Positions 1-12,149 of a stretch of 48,006 nucleotides of DNA are shown one piece after another. Made by a program: the position numbers and the translations under genes. Source of the stretch: Flammula alnicola (taxonomy: Eukaryota; Basidiomycota; Agaricomycetes; Agaricales; Strophariaceae); contig JADNRV010000352.1 of NCBI GenBank assembly GCA_015499995.1, forward strand, positions 1 through 48,006. The letters are read 5' to 3'. The first letter of the stretch is position 1. Every line of letters begins with the position of its first letter. Under the pieces are notes generated by a model, which saw only the letters and a program-made list of their open reading frames with translations, was not told where the DNA came from and searched no databases.

Positions 1-639
1 TTCGAGTGCGGCAGCTTCTGGATAGCTTTTTATGACTTCGTCTCTAAACGCTTTCCAGGCTCCGGCTTTGTACTCGTCAAATGCGCTCCATTCTGCTTCA
101 GTTTCCGCTGGGGCATATTTGCCTAGTAGCCTTATTTTCTCCTTGTCATCCGTGATCGAATGGGTAGAATAGAGATCCTCCATGCGAGATATAAATCTCA
201 GCAATTCGGACTCCTTGTCTGGATCAAACTTCGGCGCATCTCTTGTTCCTGGTGCTGGCATACCCATCTTAGTAGATCTAGTTGGTACGTTTGGCGCCTG
301 GAAAAGTTCTTGGGTAATATCTTCCTCTTCCTCTTCTGGTGGGGAGGTCGCTCTTTGTGTAGGTACAGAAGCCGTCCTGGATAATATCCTGCGAGGTGCG
401 CTTTGAATATTATTTAAGGATCTGACTTTCTGGCTATAGTCCGAGCGGGTTTTCTCTTTCGAGAAAGGTTCTCTTTTCTTTGGTAACGGTAAAGGTAGGG
501 GTTCTGTTCCTGCCCTTATAGAATTATAAGTGGTGCGTGCTGCTGGTGCTTTTGATGAGGAAGCAACTGCTGACGCTGGTTTATTGGCGCTCTTGTTCCC
601 CTTATTAGGATTACTTGAGCCCTCAATTTTGTATGGTTT
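1..639 (-). CDS. Gag-like protein of a Ty3/gypsy retrotransposon, partial
   Basis: The minus strand is open from a stop at 642-640 to the left edge, so the C-terminal part lies outside the window. The first Met in the frame is at 267-265 and starts MGMPAPGTRDAPKF; the open frame upstream of it is Ser/Pro/Lys rich. The stretch after it, with RFISRMEDLY and then the pattern EWSAFDEYKAGAWKAFRDEV followed by SYPEA, matches what I know of the Gag N-terminal domain of agaricomycete Ty3/gypsy elements. Gag packages the element RNA into virus-like particles. Protease, reverse transcriptase and integrase would follow beyond position 1. No internal stop is visible in 213 codons and CpG sites are retained, so the copy looks fairly young. 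The family call rests on pattern memory, not on a search. Confidence 0.72.
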
Positions 640-750
640 TCACCGTTTGAACGATTCAAATCCTATACAGGTTGAAGCACGACTTTCTGTACGAATAATC
701 GACGCCTCTTTTACCACAACCTTGTATCAAATATCTTAGAAACCCCCCCT

Positions 751-2534
751 CGCGGTGGGCTCCAGATAAAGATGCTTAGTGCGGGGTGTGTGTGAACTAC
801 TAGATAATCAAGTAGTCGCTTTCAATAGACTTTGTAATGTCTATTAGAGAGATACTATCAAATCCGACTTGCTTCACTTTTAAATAACTACTTTACTACA
901 CTCAAACACCCAAATCAATGTTTAGTTGACTTAGTTCGTCCAAGGGGAGGATAATAGTTTTATAATATCGATACCTGATAGTAGGTGTGCGATAAAAGAA
1001 GGTGTTTAACTATGCAACGGCTCAGGCAAGGCCTTAGGCGCGTTTATAGTCAATGGGTCGTTTTAAGTCCAATAGACTTGTGTAAATTCTGGTCTGGTAC
1101 TCGGAAACTAGTGCTCTATGCACAAACTGCTAACTGATCTTGCTTTGTCTTGTTCTCCAATTGAGAAGATGGCTCTATGCCCTTTAACTTGTCTTTACTT
1201 GTCTCAAAAACTATACTTGTGGAAAGAGGCGCGCAGATGTCTTATCCGCCGACACTACAGTCCCTTAACAATGGCCAGAGGCGCGTAGACGCTTTGTCTA
1301 CCGACACTACAGTCCAGGTCCCCAGATGTCCTTTGACAAAGGGTAGGTTTTGAACAAGTCACTTAGACAGGTTCCTTGGCTTATAACTCTCTTTACTTGT
1401 CTTGGCGAATCACTTAGACACGCGTTCTCGTCTTAACAGTTCGTTTATATCGTTACTTGGTTTCTTTTTATATTATGGGACTCTCGCTTTGAAGCTACTT
1501 GGTACTTAGAGGTGAAACACTTAAGATATAATTCTTAAGCGCTTGTATCTCGTGGGTGGTAAATTGCTTGTCTTCTACGGTGTTACAGGGCTGCTTATAT
1601 ACTACTGAGACGATATATTATTACATAGACGCAATGACGAGAATATAGAGATTTCATGGGCATTTGTGCACGAGCGGCGGCCTTGTGGAGTACAGTTTCC
1701 GCGCTCATCCGCTCAATCATGCCTTTTTGGTTGGATCGGGAGCTCAGATCGTCGTCGGTTCGGCTAACTTAAGCGCCTAAGACTTAATCCTCCTCGACCG
1801 CGTGGTATACAGGCTCATGACCTTTCGTTTTCATTGGTATCTTGTCCTGTCATTGGCTATAGACTGACCGGAGCATAGACGCGCCTACATCTCGTCGGAG
1901 ACGCTCGGGCAATCCACGCACGTTCTGTCCGAGATAATGCTCGTGATTAGGGTTGTAACCCTTCGTCCTTTGTACCCGGTATCTTGGTACCTTCGGCGTG
2001 CATCTGGGATCTCGCTGTGTCGAGTTATGCACCCCGGAAATCTTCCTGTACCCAGTTATTACCCGATATGGTATGTGTTCCCAATTTGGTATCCCTTTGA
2101 TCCAAGCTTTGATCGGCGTTGCTACAGGCGCGTCTATGGGCGTCTGCTTTACCCCGGCTGCTCCACTGTCCTCGATGCCTTCGGCAATGTCACGCGACCT
2201 GTCCTGTAGTGTGCCTAGATGTCCGTTCTTTAATCTAGAGATCCGCGCCCTCGCTGTATAGGCCGGATGGTTAAGATATTACTGAAAGGCGCCTATTTCC
2301 GTACACTTCATTAGATGTATTGACTAGTATCTCAATAGTTACTAATGATAATGTCTTCATTAAACCGCGCATTCCTCGTTATCTTGCATAGTTTCCTCTA
2401 GTCCTTAGTAGTCTTGTCATTGTAATGTCCGGACTTGTAACATTTAGACTACATTATAAGCTTTACTAAGTGCTAAAAATAGCTCAGGTAAGAAGAATGG
2501 TAGTCCGTTCACAGCTAGCCGCTCGCGGTCTCTT
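751..2534 (-). mobile_element. Probable LTR and primer-binding region of the gypsy element
   Basis: This lies upstream of the gag frame on the minus strand, where the 5' LTR should be. Read on the minus strand, a candidate LTR ends in AAGCA at 773; after an 8-nt spacer comes TGGAGCCCACCGCGAGG (764-748), which starts with the TGG expected of a tRNA primer-binding site; I could not assign the tRNA. The stretch 1,781-2,534 is repeated in inverted orientation at 9,108-9,857, which shows it is repetitive. The outer border is not resolved: the other copy starts with TGTTGGAATATC, which I do not find near 2,535-2,560. If 773 to about 2,534 is one LTR it is long (about 1.76 kb), and part of it could be a nested insertion. 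Confidence 0.5.
1226..1315. repeat. Imperfect 38-bp direct duplication
   Basis: Two 38-bp units, 1,226-1,263 and 1,278-1,315, both start GAGGCGCG and end CCGACACTACAGTCC, separated by 14 bp. They lie inside the probable LTR and may be a duplicated regulatory block of its U3 region; that role is inference. Confidence 0.7.
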
Positions 2535-4289
2535 CACCGGCCTGGCTATTTAGCAGGTTAAGGTCTCGTTCGTTATCGGAATTAACCAGACAAATCACTC
2601 CACCAACTAAGAACGGCCATGCACCACCACCCATAAAATCATGAAAGAGCTATCAATCTGTCAATCCTAGTTATGTCTGGACCTGGTGAGTTTCCCCATG
2701 TTGAGTCAAATTAAGCCGCAGGCTCCCCTGTTGTTAACATTGGGTTTACCAAATCTTACAAGCTTTCACTTGAAGGCGGACTATACCTTAAGCCTCTTAT
2801 GTTTTGTGTTATAAAAAGAGACCGACCCCCATCTAGTCTCTGAACCTGTCCCATAAGTCTACTGATGAAAGTAAACCTTTAGGGCCTTGGCTGCGGATTG
2901 TCCATTGTTACATTATGTGCTGATGGAGCATGACACAGTCCACCCGTGGAATTTCCCTCAAAAAAGTCGGCTGCTTATGGAATACCCTTGGCTGGCAAAG
3001 TTTCCCAGGTGGACTAAAATTTACATCTCCATCTGAATTCATCCACGTAAGTGGTGGGGAGTTATCTTTTCCTCTCACCACCCCAGCTGCATCGCACCCT
3101 TCAACAAAGATGCCTTCATCGCATTCTGTTCCTCCCCCCAGAGAGGACCATGATCAACCAGAACCCCTTTCTAAACTGGTCCCTACCGAGCCATACATCA
3201 ATGACGGCTCAGGCTACCATGGCCGTTTTCATTGGCAGGCCGCCCCCCCTTCCCAGTTTTGTCCAAGCATGGTACATTTAACTCTACTAGTAATACTCAT
3301 CAGTCCATTAATTCTCTACATGAAGAGTCATCCATCAAGTATCTTCTCTGAGACCATTTTGCGTGCCAGGAGGATGCAGACACCAAGAATAAGTCAGAGA
3401 TCGTGGAGAAGCTCCATTTTGTCACCAACTCCTTGTCCACGATGGACCAGGCCCTGAAAACTGTCACATTGACTCTCGGCCAGATGGAGACCACCCTTGA
3501 ATGTTCTTTATCACTCCAAGAGCAATCACTTGCTGGCCAAACTGCCCTCCTAGCATTGATCGAGAAAACGCAAGATGCTATTCTAAGTTTTTTGTTGAAG
3601 TATGCTATTTTCTTTTAATTTTATGCAGTCCAGTGTAATCCTGGGTAATTTTTGAGCAGGGCAGCAGGTTGATTACCGGTGGCACCAGCATCGGCCAATT
3701 GATCTCGAACCAAACTAAACGCTTCATTTGCCTCTCTTTACCTGTATATCCAAAACCCACAGTCCATTGAACTTGACAGTCAAACTCATGCTCTATTTGT
3801 CTCTCTATCTATACCCCCTTTCCATCCCCAGTTTCCAGGTAACGACACACCTAACGACAATTTCCATTCTGAATGCACAGGCCTTTCCCATCCTTCAATA
3901 AGAAATACATATTTGTCTTATCGTATTTATGACAATTGTACCTGTAACAAATAAGCATACTCAAACTTCATCCATGATAGAACCCAGCCCTCATTTACAT
4001 GAGTCGTCAACTGAGCAGCAACAGTTTGTCAACATCAATGACCTCTGCTGGGTTTTTTTCAATTATATGCAAGGGAAAGAAAGTATGAATAAAGGTCAAA
4101 AATATTGAAATCTATATTTCAGAAGCCATCCATGTTCCGAGTGCACAACATCATTTTCAGATCAATACCTGGGAGTAAAAACAGTTTAGAAGTGCCTGGA
4201 ATTAAAAATAGGTCACCAGGAACATGAAATAATATAACGATGTCATTGCAATGATGCTCTCCCAGAAGTCCAGGTTATTTTTAGAACTA
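2535..4289. other. No recognisable gene
   Basis: Contains only short open frames. One on the plus strand (3,403-3,618) would give a 71-aa peptide with a coiled-coil look, and another (2,930-3,457) is Ser/Pro rich; neither resembles a known family and neither has a supported start or splice pattern. It is most likely degraded repeat sequence. Confidence 0.5.
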
Positions 4290-4715
4290 CATCCATAGTC
4301 ATCCTTTGCAATCCACCCTGTCCCACCCCCCATAGGGCGTGCAAATGACAGATTTGGATAGAGAAAAATCATGGCTACACAATGGTATTTTTCCTGTGCC
4401 CAAAAGCGCCTGCAACAATGAGCAACACCCAAAATACCACCCCGGACATCATTTGCTGCATTGTTGACAGTTGTTTACCATCAGCTCTGCCCTAAATGGG
4501 ACCCTCATCCAAAGCCATGCACACCAATCCACCCGCTCCCACCATCCCCGACGTGCAGAAACACCTAGAATAAATCAAATAATATATATAGAGCCTAACA
4601 GAATTTTTCCCATGCTCAAATGCGCCTCCAACGACGTGCAGCACCATATTTTGTGCCTGCCCATCAAATCTATGCATTGTTGATGTGTATTTACTATTAC
4701 CCACCCCTGGCAAGG
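4290..4715. repeat. Diverged tandem duplication, about 210 bp per unit
   Basis: Unit 1 (about 4,290-4,480) and unit 2 (about 4,505-4,715) share in the same order a CATCCA..CCA..CCAATCCACCC-like start, the block CAAA(A/T)GCGCCT(G/C)CAAC, and the block GCATTGTTGA followed by TTTAC. Similarity is patchy, so this is an old duplication. On the minus strand both units keep a short similar peptide around GGAFEHGKN and AGAFGHRKN, but no full gene can be traced. Confidence 0.55.
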
Positions 4716-6339
4716 TGAGCAAAGCCTGCCCTGGCTCATCCGGCATGTATATACAGTGTGTTACATGGTCTTAGGCAACGGCCTAAGTGGGGCAAACCTG
4801 TCATCTATGTATAACATATTTTAGGCCACAGCCTAGATATCAGATATAATTCACCTATCGTCGATGCCATCAACATGCTGCAAGTCACCAATGCTGGACA
4901 GCACACTGCCCTTTTGGCATCCAACACACAGATCACTTGTTATGATCGCAACCAGTGCACGCATGCATGCTCGTACACATGTACTTTTTCTTTCTACTTA
5001 CATTTGCTATGCACCTTCCTTCCACATCCTGATCTCATCATTTGCTACATAGCTATCCTCCACATCTCTTTTCTTCTTATTATTTTCACTAATATCCATT
5101 TCACATCTATCAACTAAACGATGGATATCTTACATGTCTCATAACATACATCACTGTTGAAACACTTTGGACCTGGATGTGATCTCATCCAGAGTTTGAG
5201 TTCCTTTAGAGCATCATAGGCAAGTAAGTCCCAAAAGTATGCCTGTTTGTTATGAGCATGCATGAAAAAGATGTATAGAGACATTTACACACCTTGCCAC
5301 CCATGGTGCAGGCCTATGTGCTGCCCTCTACTCTGAGATCAAACTTGCTGTCATGAAGTCAGGAACCTAGGATTTCAAGCTGCTGAATGACTCGTCACTT
5401 GCACCTGTGACAGTTCTGGTGGCCAATGAAGGCGAGTGCACCTCACTGTTTGAGGGTGGAGGACTCATGATGTCATGTCTCCTGGTTGCCTGCCAGGATT
5501 TTCAACATGTGTTGCAATGAAATGTGGATTTGGTCAGGCAGGATAGAGGCAGCAAGGTTCTGTAATTTGTGTTGAGCTGGTCTGGGGATAAGGTTGGGAT
5601 CGAGGGGCTGTGGAAAGGAAGCCAGTCCTTCACTCATTGTAATATTGTGGAAGAGCTGGAATTTTCCTGGTGGGTTGGATTGTGGTCGTCGAAGACAAAA
5701 GAGGGAGCGGCGCTGATGGGCGCCTAAGTACGGAGTATTTGGGAAGTTGTGTAGATAGCCAATGTTGTGACTCACTCTGCTTGATGCTCTTGCTCAATGG
5801 CTCATGCTCCTCACAGTTGTTTTCCAAATCAAGGTGGGGGTAGATTGACTAAAGGCCACTAAGTTTTACAAATGTGGGTATATAGAGATTTTTCCTAGCG
5901 CACGCGTACTCTTGCATCGCCAGGCCCAAGAAATCAGGAGTTAAATCAAATATAGTGCTAGAGTGTCCATTTGAAATTGATAAGGGGTCCTTGATCTTGT
6001 GAAATGATATTGTCAGCCGCACACAGGATAGGAGGCCAGAGGTTGCTTTAGTGTGGGTGCAAGTGAACTGCGCTCGTCCTTGCTCAAGGGACGGTCAGTA
6101 TTCCACGGTGGACCAGTCCATGTCCACTGCTCATCGCACATATAAGTGGGGTGTCCTCCTGCATACAGCATATCATCTCGTTGCACTTGGTGTCAGCTAT
6201 CAAAAGGAGTGAGAGGTGCGGATGTGATCGAGAATCGAGATAAAATAAAGAAAACAGAAAAAAAACGGAAAGAATTTTGAAAATAAGGGCTCCTACTGGC
6301 CATATGGTTCTTCCAGGCTTGGTATCCCATCCTTCCATC
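4716..6339. other. No recognisable gene
   Basis: Only short, unrelated open frames on both strands with no splice-consistent gene model. The sequence is AT-leaning, like the rest of the left block. The stretch 6,332-6,339 is the left target-site copy of the hAT-like element that follows. Confidence 0.5.
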
Positions 6340-7205
6340 TAGTGAATGTCCCGGGTAACCCCCGGGTAAAATTTCCTGACCCGTACCCGTACCCGTCGAA
6401 ACCCGTACCCGTACCCGTGAGGTACGGGTTTACACGGGTATATGGGTGGGGGGTATGCAAAAACCCGAAGGGTCGATGCTACCTGCTCTCGGGGTGGTCA
6501 GAAAATAGGTGAAATGTGGCCAAAAGACCTCGCCGATGCACTCAGAACGTCAATTGACGGGAGAGTGATCATCTGCGAGGATCTAAGATCTGGCTAAGCA
6601 GCGACGACGGTTCGCACTACCTGAAGGGTGGCGTTTTTTCGCAGCCACGAGCCATTTCGAGCTATCAGCACTGAACGCCAATGTTTGTACTGGCCATGCA
6701 AGGCCACGGCGTTGGCATCGTTGGCGTCATGGTCGTGGTGGCCATAGCATCAAAAGAGGGCAAGTTCTGCACGTAAAACGAAGGGGTTAATAAGTAGCTG
6801 TGCCATGTATTGAGGGCTGTGATGTACCTTGCACCTGTTTCCTCATCATGTTCCCCTACTACAGCACTTGGCACCTCTTCTTGTTTGCCTTTCCCTACTC
6901 GTTAGCCCTATGAGGTTGGCATTGCTGTGCTGCGGATTGGAGGTTATAGCCGTCGTTGTTGGCTGAAGCGATGGATTTGAGGAGGTGGTGGTGGGAGGAA
7001 AGGAAGTAAGGCGGAAGTAGACATCGATTGCCCAATTCGTGACCTATGCAATCTTCAAACTCCGATGCCGCGTTGCTGAACGTACCCTCACACCCGCTTT
7101 ACGGGTACGGGTTTGGTGGGGGTACAGATTCTCGTACCCGTACCCGTACCCCCGCTTACCCGTAGCACTTACCCGCGCAGGTTTCTGTACCCATGTCGAT
7201 CACTA
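6340..7205. mobile_element. Non-autonomous hAT-like DNA transposon, 866 bp
   Basis: The element starts TAGTGAATG (6,340) and ends GATCACTA (7,205), so both ends read TAGTGA inward, fitting the short hAT terminal consensus YARNG. It is flanked by a perfect 8-bp target duplication CTTCCATC at 6,332-6,339 and 7,206-7,213; 8 bp is the hAT length. Both subterminal regions carry clusters of the hexamer ACCCGT or its complement (about 6,385-6,445 and 7,095-7,165), the arrangement expected of transposase-binding sites. No transposase frame is present, so it would need an enzyme supplied in trans. The perfect duplication suggests limited age. Termini beyond the first six bases match only partly. Confidence 0.85.
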
Positions 7206-7213
7206 CTTCCATC

Positions 7214-9084
7214 AGCGTGGATCATGCTTGGAGTTGTGCTTTCATCCTGGTAGGCAATGGTACACCTTGAGCGCAAAGCAGAGCTTGCCGAGGTGCGTTC
7301 TCATGACAGTTGCATGTGAAATACAGTTCCTGGGGAGAGATGAAAAGAAGTGAGAGTACAGGGGTTTTCGGAGTAGGGAAAGGATGTGATAAAGAGTGTA
7401 CGCGAAGTTATTAGAAGTGGGCAGAAAGGGTATGTTATGCGAGATATTTAAATTGACTGTCGAGCGGTTTGTGCACAGCTTGATCAGCATCACGTGGAAA
7501 TTCAGACTTGCCTGCTCTTTCTACATGCATGCTATCCATCTCCTCCACAATATTTACAGAGGATGGGAGGAGGGAGAATGGGACTTAGTAGTGGAAACCA
7601 ACATTTGAATTTTGAATTTGAACATCATCTTTGTCACACGTGATTTAGTGGATGCCAAATGATCATCCAGAGCTAGATAAAACATTGAACAAGTCTCATC
7701 TATGTAGCTACAAGTCTACAGCCCTATGTAAGTCCATGTAATTCCTGCATTATACACAACTCTACATAAAAATCCCTGTTCTACATGGCTAAAACTTGTT
7801 TCCAGATGTGGTGTTCCATCGAGTTCTCATAGTTTATAATTCTATAATAACTGGAACATGTTTACCCAACATTTACTACTGCAGAGCACTCTTCCCAATG
7901 GTCGACCAAAAATATCACTCCTCACTTTGCAGGCTGACCTCAAGATCAAGGAAGGCATCATCATCTATGATTGCCACTCGGACTCCCCATACCACCTGAA
8001 GAGGCCACAGTTCCATGATGATTTGGAGGGTGGCACCTACACCATTAATGGCATCATCTCTCTTCACTCTTTCCTTTGTGATAAAGTCAAGGAGACTATG
8101 GTGAGCATGCTCCTCAATGGGACTTACTGGGGCCATAAAATACCAGCACTATTGTCCTGACCAAATGTTCATCTTCCTCAGCCTTTCACTGTTTTTGGAA
8201 AGAGCATGCCTCCTTTCCACTCACCGTCTTCTTGAGCAGCATTGGCTCTCTCATTTCTGACCCCTCCTTAAATTCTGCTGGTTGGGACTTTAGCCCGTCA
8301 GCAATGTATTTGGACCTCTTTGCAAAATTTTTCTTGATTCAATTGAGGAACTACATAAGTCCAACATTCAATTACTTTGCACCTCAGGCTAATTTACTGA
8401 TTTTTTGAACAAGGCTCAAGAGCTCTGGGAGGCATTCTTGATCACCATCCATCTGACTGCTACGAAAGTAGTTATCGTCTTTCTGACACACAAGAAAGTT
8501 ATACCTGCTGCTGGTATCTGGAATTCAGCTGATGCCTATTCTGACTGCACGTGGTCTATTATCAAGTCAATCTACCCCCTCACCAGGGACAAAGACATTG
8601 CCCTTGTCCAACTCTATTTATCTCTATCAACTTGGCACACAGCCATCACTGTCATCAATGCCCTTGATGTCGAAGTCATCATGTTCTCAATGTGGCATGC
8701 CAAACAGGGCAAGTTTGATATCAGCAGAGACTGTATATGCCTTACAGTGATGCTGGTGAGTCAGTATGTCTTCATGGTTTCAAGATTCAAACTTATCTAT
8801 TTATTGATTTTATAGATCGATGAGGAACTTTATAGCATTTATTACTCCTGAAATACTAACAGTGAAAGGTGGTCGGAAATGCAGCAGCTGAGTTCATTCT
8901 TCCAATGCAAGCTCTAGAAGTATAAATTCCATCAGGATGCATGTGCTGGGTTTATGGACCCCAAATCACCACACCACCATGCCTGTAACAATCTTCTTGT
9001 GAGCTTCCAATGCCAATTTGGCCTTGAGTGAGTGGCAAGGCACAAGATCCCCCCAACCCCCCTTGGTAGTGACTATGGCCAAAC
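7214..9084. other. No recognisable gene; possible gene relics
   Basis: Plus-strand open frames at 7,858-8,160 (100 codons) and 8,405-8,815 (136 codons) have a protein-like composition, for example HSDSPYHLKRPQFHDD and STWHTAITVINAL, but I recognise neither family and cannot join them into one model. They may be remnants of a transposon or of a captured gene. Nothing else is visible here. Confidence 0.4.
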
Positions 9085-9857
9085 TGTTGGAATATCAATG
9101 AGCAGTAAAGAGACCGCGAGCAGCTAGCTCTGAACGGACTACTATTCTTCTTACCTGAGCTATTTTTAGCACTTAGTAAAGCTTACAATGTAGTCTAAAT
9201 GTTACCAGTCCAGACATTACAATGACAAGACTACTAAGGACTAGAGGAAACTATGCAAGATAACAAGGAATGCACAGTTTAATAAAGGCATTATTATTAG
9301 TAACTATTGAGATAATAGTCAATATATCTAATGAAGTGTACGGAAACAAGCACCTTTCAGTAATATCTTAACCATCCAGCCTATAGCAGGCGCAGATCTC
9401 TAGATTAAAGAACAGACATCTAGGCACACTACAGGATAGGTTGTGTGATATTGCTGAAGGCATTGAGGACAGTGAAGCAGCAGGGTAAAGCAGATGCCCA
9501 TAGACATGCCTGTAGCAATGCCGATCATAAGCTCAGATCAAAGGGATACCTAATTAGGAACACATATCATATCAGGTAATAATTGGTTACAGGAAGATTT
9601 CCGGGGTGCATGACTCGACATAGCGAGATCCCAGATGCATGCTGAGGGTACCAAGGTACTGGGTACAAAGGATGAAGGGTTACAACCCTAATCACAAGTA
9701 TTATCACAGACAGAATGGGTGTGGTTTGCCTGAGCATCTCTGATGAGACATAGGCATGTCTATGCTCTGGTCAGTCAATAACCAACGACAGGACAAGATA
9801 CCAATGAAAATGGAAGGTCACGAGCCTGTATACCACACGGTCAAGAAGGAATAAGTC
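9085..9857 (+). mobile_element. CpG-decayed partial LTR, inverted relative to the copy at 1,781-2,534
   Basis: The copy begins TGTTGGAATATCAATGAGC, a plausible LTR 5' end, and 9,108-9,857 aligns along its full length to the reverse complement of 1,781-2,534. Similarity stops at both ends of that stretch, so this is a truncated or solo remnant. Differences are dominated by CpG in the left copy reading TpG or CpA here; for example GGCGCGTCTATGGGCGTC versus GGCATGTCTATGGGCATC. No coding frame belongs to it. The two copies are in opposite orientation and so are separate insertions, not the two LTRs of one element. Confidence 0.75.
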
Positions 9858-9865
9858 AAAACAAA

Positions 9866-10308
9866 CCTAGTGTATACACTAGCCAGTGCATCTCTGCACT
9901 TTCTGCTGCCAGCAATGACCTATGCAGTGTTTGTCACTCAGTCGCTTCAAAAGAGCTCACTAATTCCATATTTGTTACAAAGTGCATGGCTGGCTAAGTA
10001 GAGTGCTTGTAATGAGCACTTGTAATGTAGTGTCTCTTGCTGCTGACTTACAAGAGAAAATTGTGAACTCCTCAAATCTGGACAGCAAAGCTACTGATGC
10101 ACTAAAGATCCTACTAGAAGATGGACCATGAAACCTGCAAAAAGAACTGGAAGATTGGAGTACCACTGAAACAAATGGCAAATGACTACAGTTCTATAAA
10201 GGAAAAAACTATATTCCAAACAGTCAAGACTTATGACATAAAATAACCCTCTAGTGGATAAAAAGATTCTGAAACTTCTGATGATTCCAGATCCAACAAG
10301 AGAGATCA
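9866..10308. other. No recognisable gene
   Basis: AT-leaning, CpG-poor sequence with only short frames. I see nothing assignable here. Confidence 0.5.
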
Positions 10309-10316
10309 TTAAAGAC

Positions 10317-10533
10317 TAGTGATGGACACGGATAACCCACAGGCCAATTTTTGTTGACCCATACCTATACCCACCAAAACCTGCACCGGTGGCCAGGGAC
10401 CTGTGGGTACAGAAATCTGGGCAGGTAGTAACTAAAGAATGACATTTCAGAGTTTTCTGAGTGCCAGCTGAAAACCCGTGACCCAGACGTACCTGCCATA
10501 CCCATACCCATAAACTCGCACAGGTGTCACCAC
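10317..10533. mobile_element. Short hAT-like MITE, decayed
   Basis: The left end is TAGTGATGGACACGG; the right end reads GTGGTGACACC inward. The flanks TTAAAGAC (10,309-10,316) and CTAAAGAC (10,534-10,541) match 7 of 8 positions and fit an 8-bp hAT target duplication. An internal block around ATTTCAGAGTTTTCTGAGTG matches, in opposite orientation, the element at 12,519-12,947, so the two belong to one family. There are several ACCCATACC-type subterminal repeats and no coding capacity. Confidence 0.65.
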
Positions 10534-10541
10534 CTAAAGAC

Positions 10542-12149
10542 CCAAAGAATGACCCACTCATAATGTCCTTGATATTGAAGGGTAATAACAGGATACCCAG
10601 GTATGTGGTTCATCATACAGGGCAAAAAATCAAAATCTTATGTTGAAGAATAGGTAAATTCAATTTTTATGATTATTCAATATATGCTAATGACTTATTA
10701 ACTCAGATTTGAATGACCCTTCCATTGAAACAATCTCCCCTTGATATGCACATGGAATATATGCATTACAATAAATTCTGAACATTGGTCATCGATCAAA
10801 CTATGATCAAAGATTCCTTCAGGTCTTGGCTTTCAGTTCTGAAGTCATATGATTGTGTGATAGAAGTTCTGGATCTTTCTATATCTTATATGTGATTTTT
10901 TTTTTTATTTGGGTGCAGAATCTGAATTGTAACAGGGGAAATGAATATGGAATAACTGAAGCCAATCTAAATCAATTCAAAGCTAGGCTCAACCAAGTGA
11001 TGATCTCAGTTACCATGTGGCCACCTCCACACTGGGTGGAGAGACCAGGCCAAAAAGACAGACTTATCCAACACCTCAAACTAATAGCAAATAAAATGGA
11101 GACCACACATCCAGAAACTGTGGTTCTTCAATATTCAGAACCCATACCATCAGGGTCAGTTCTCAAAAGAACCCACAGTGACTCACAGCACCATATAGTG
11201 CTCCCCAACAACAGTGGGCACTCATGGGAATTCTTTCCAGGACCATCAAACTTGGTTTGGCTTTCTCAGAATTACATTGAAGAATAGATGAATGAAGGAT
11301 TGTCATTATGAATAGAACCATTCAATACATTGTACACATGGTTTCTGTCCAGCAAGAGATCTGTCAAGTGCTCAAATCAAAACTGGTAGAAGAATATTAC
11401 AGCTTGGAGGAATAGAGGTGAGTCACTTTTTATGAAATATGACCAGTCAATTGAAACATCTTGAAGCTGAATAAAATGCAAGGACATCAAGCCAGACCAG
11501 TTTGATATCTGAAATGTATAAGTAAATACAAACTGAATGATACCATTATTATTGAGAAATGTGCAGAGGAAATGGTTCAGCTGTTTAGATGACATTCCGG
11601 GATAGCATGAGATTAGCACTTAAAATAGATTTCACCAACTCTAAATGATTTCTGCATCCTCCTGGTCTCCATTTATTTGTCCCCTCCCTGTTTTATAACT
11701 AGTTATAATCTACTTGTAATTATAAATCTAATGATATCAATTTTGTCCAGAAATGAGGGCAGGAAGGGTGTTAAAGGACATTCTAAAATTAGATGGAAAG
11801 TGTCAGTGTGATATTTTTAGACACTAGTGCTTGTACTGGTTTATTATCTATAGACTTGGAGGGATGAGGGCCGATGCTTCGCACGGCAATACGAGGACCC
11901 GGTTGGGGTAGTATTGACATTGGCAATAGTAATAGTATTGACATTGTATGCAATAGATTAGATTAGATTAGTGTCATGTGTGACCAGAGGTGGATCAATG
12001 TAATTCGATTGATTCTCATCACTTTTCAATCACACCAGAACTGCCCCGACCATATGTTTCATTGTTTTCTCTTTTTTCCTCTGGTTTTATGTCATAAAAA
12101 GCGAAGCTGACACTCATTTGACTGTGTAGGTAGACTTAAAACTTAATCA
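10542..12149. other. CpG-depleted stretch without an identified gene
   Basis: Counting by eye, 10,561-11,820 holds only two CpG dinucleotides in 1,260 bp. A plus-strand open frame at 10,853-11,287 (144 codons) covers part of it but shows no family signature and its start is in an AT-rich run. I call no gene. Confidence 0.5.

Noticed and set aside
10853..11287. 144-codon plus-strand frame in the CpG-depleted block
   Set aside because: No family signature, no exon context, and the start lies beside a poly-T run; depletion of CpG itself removes some potential structure, so chance frames are expected.
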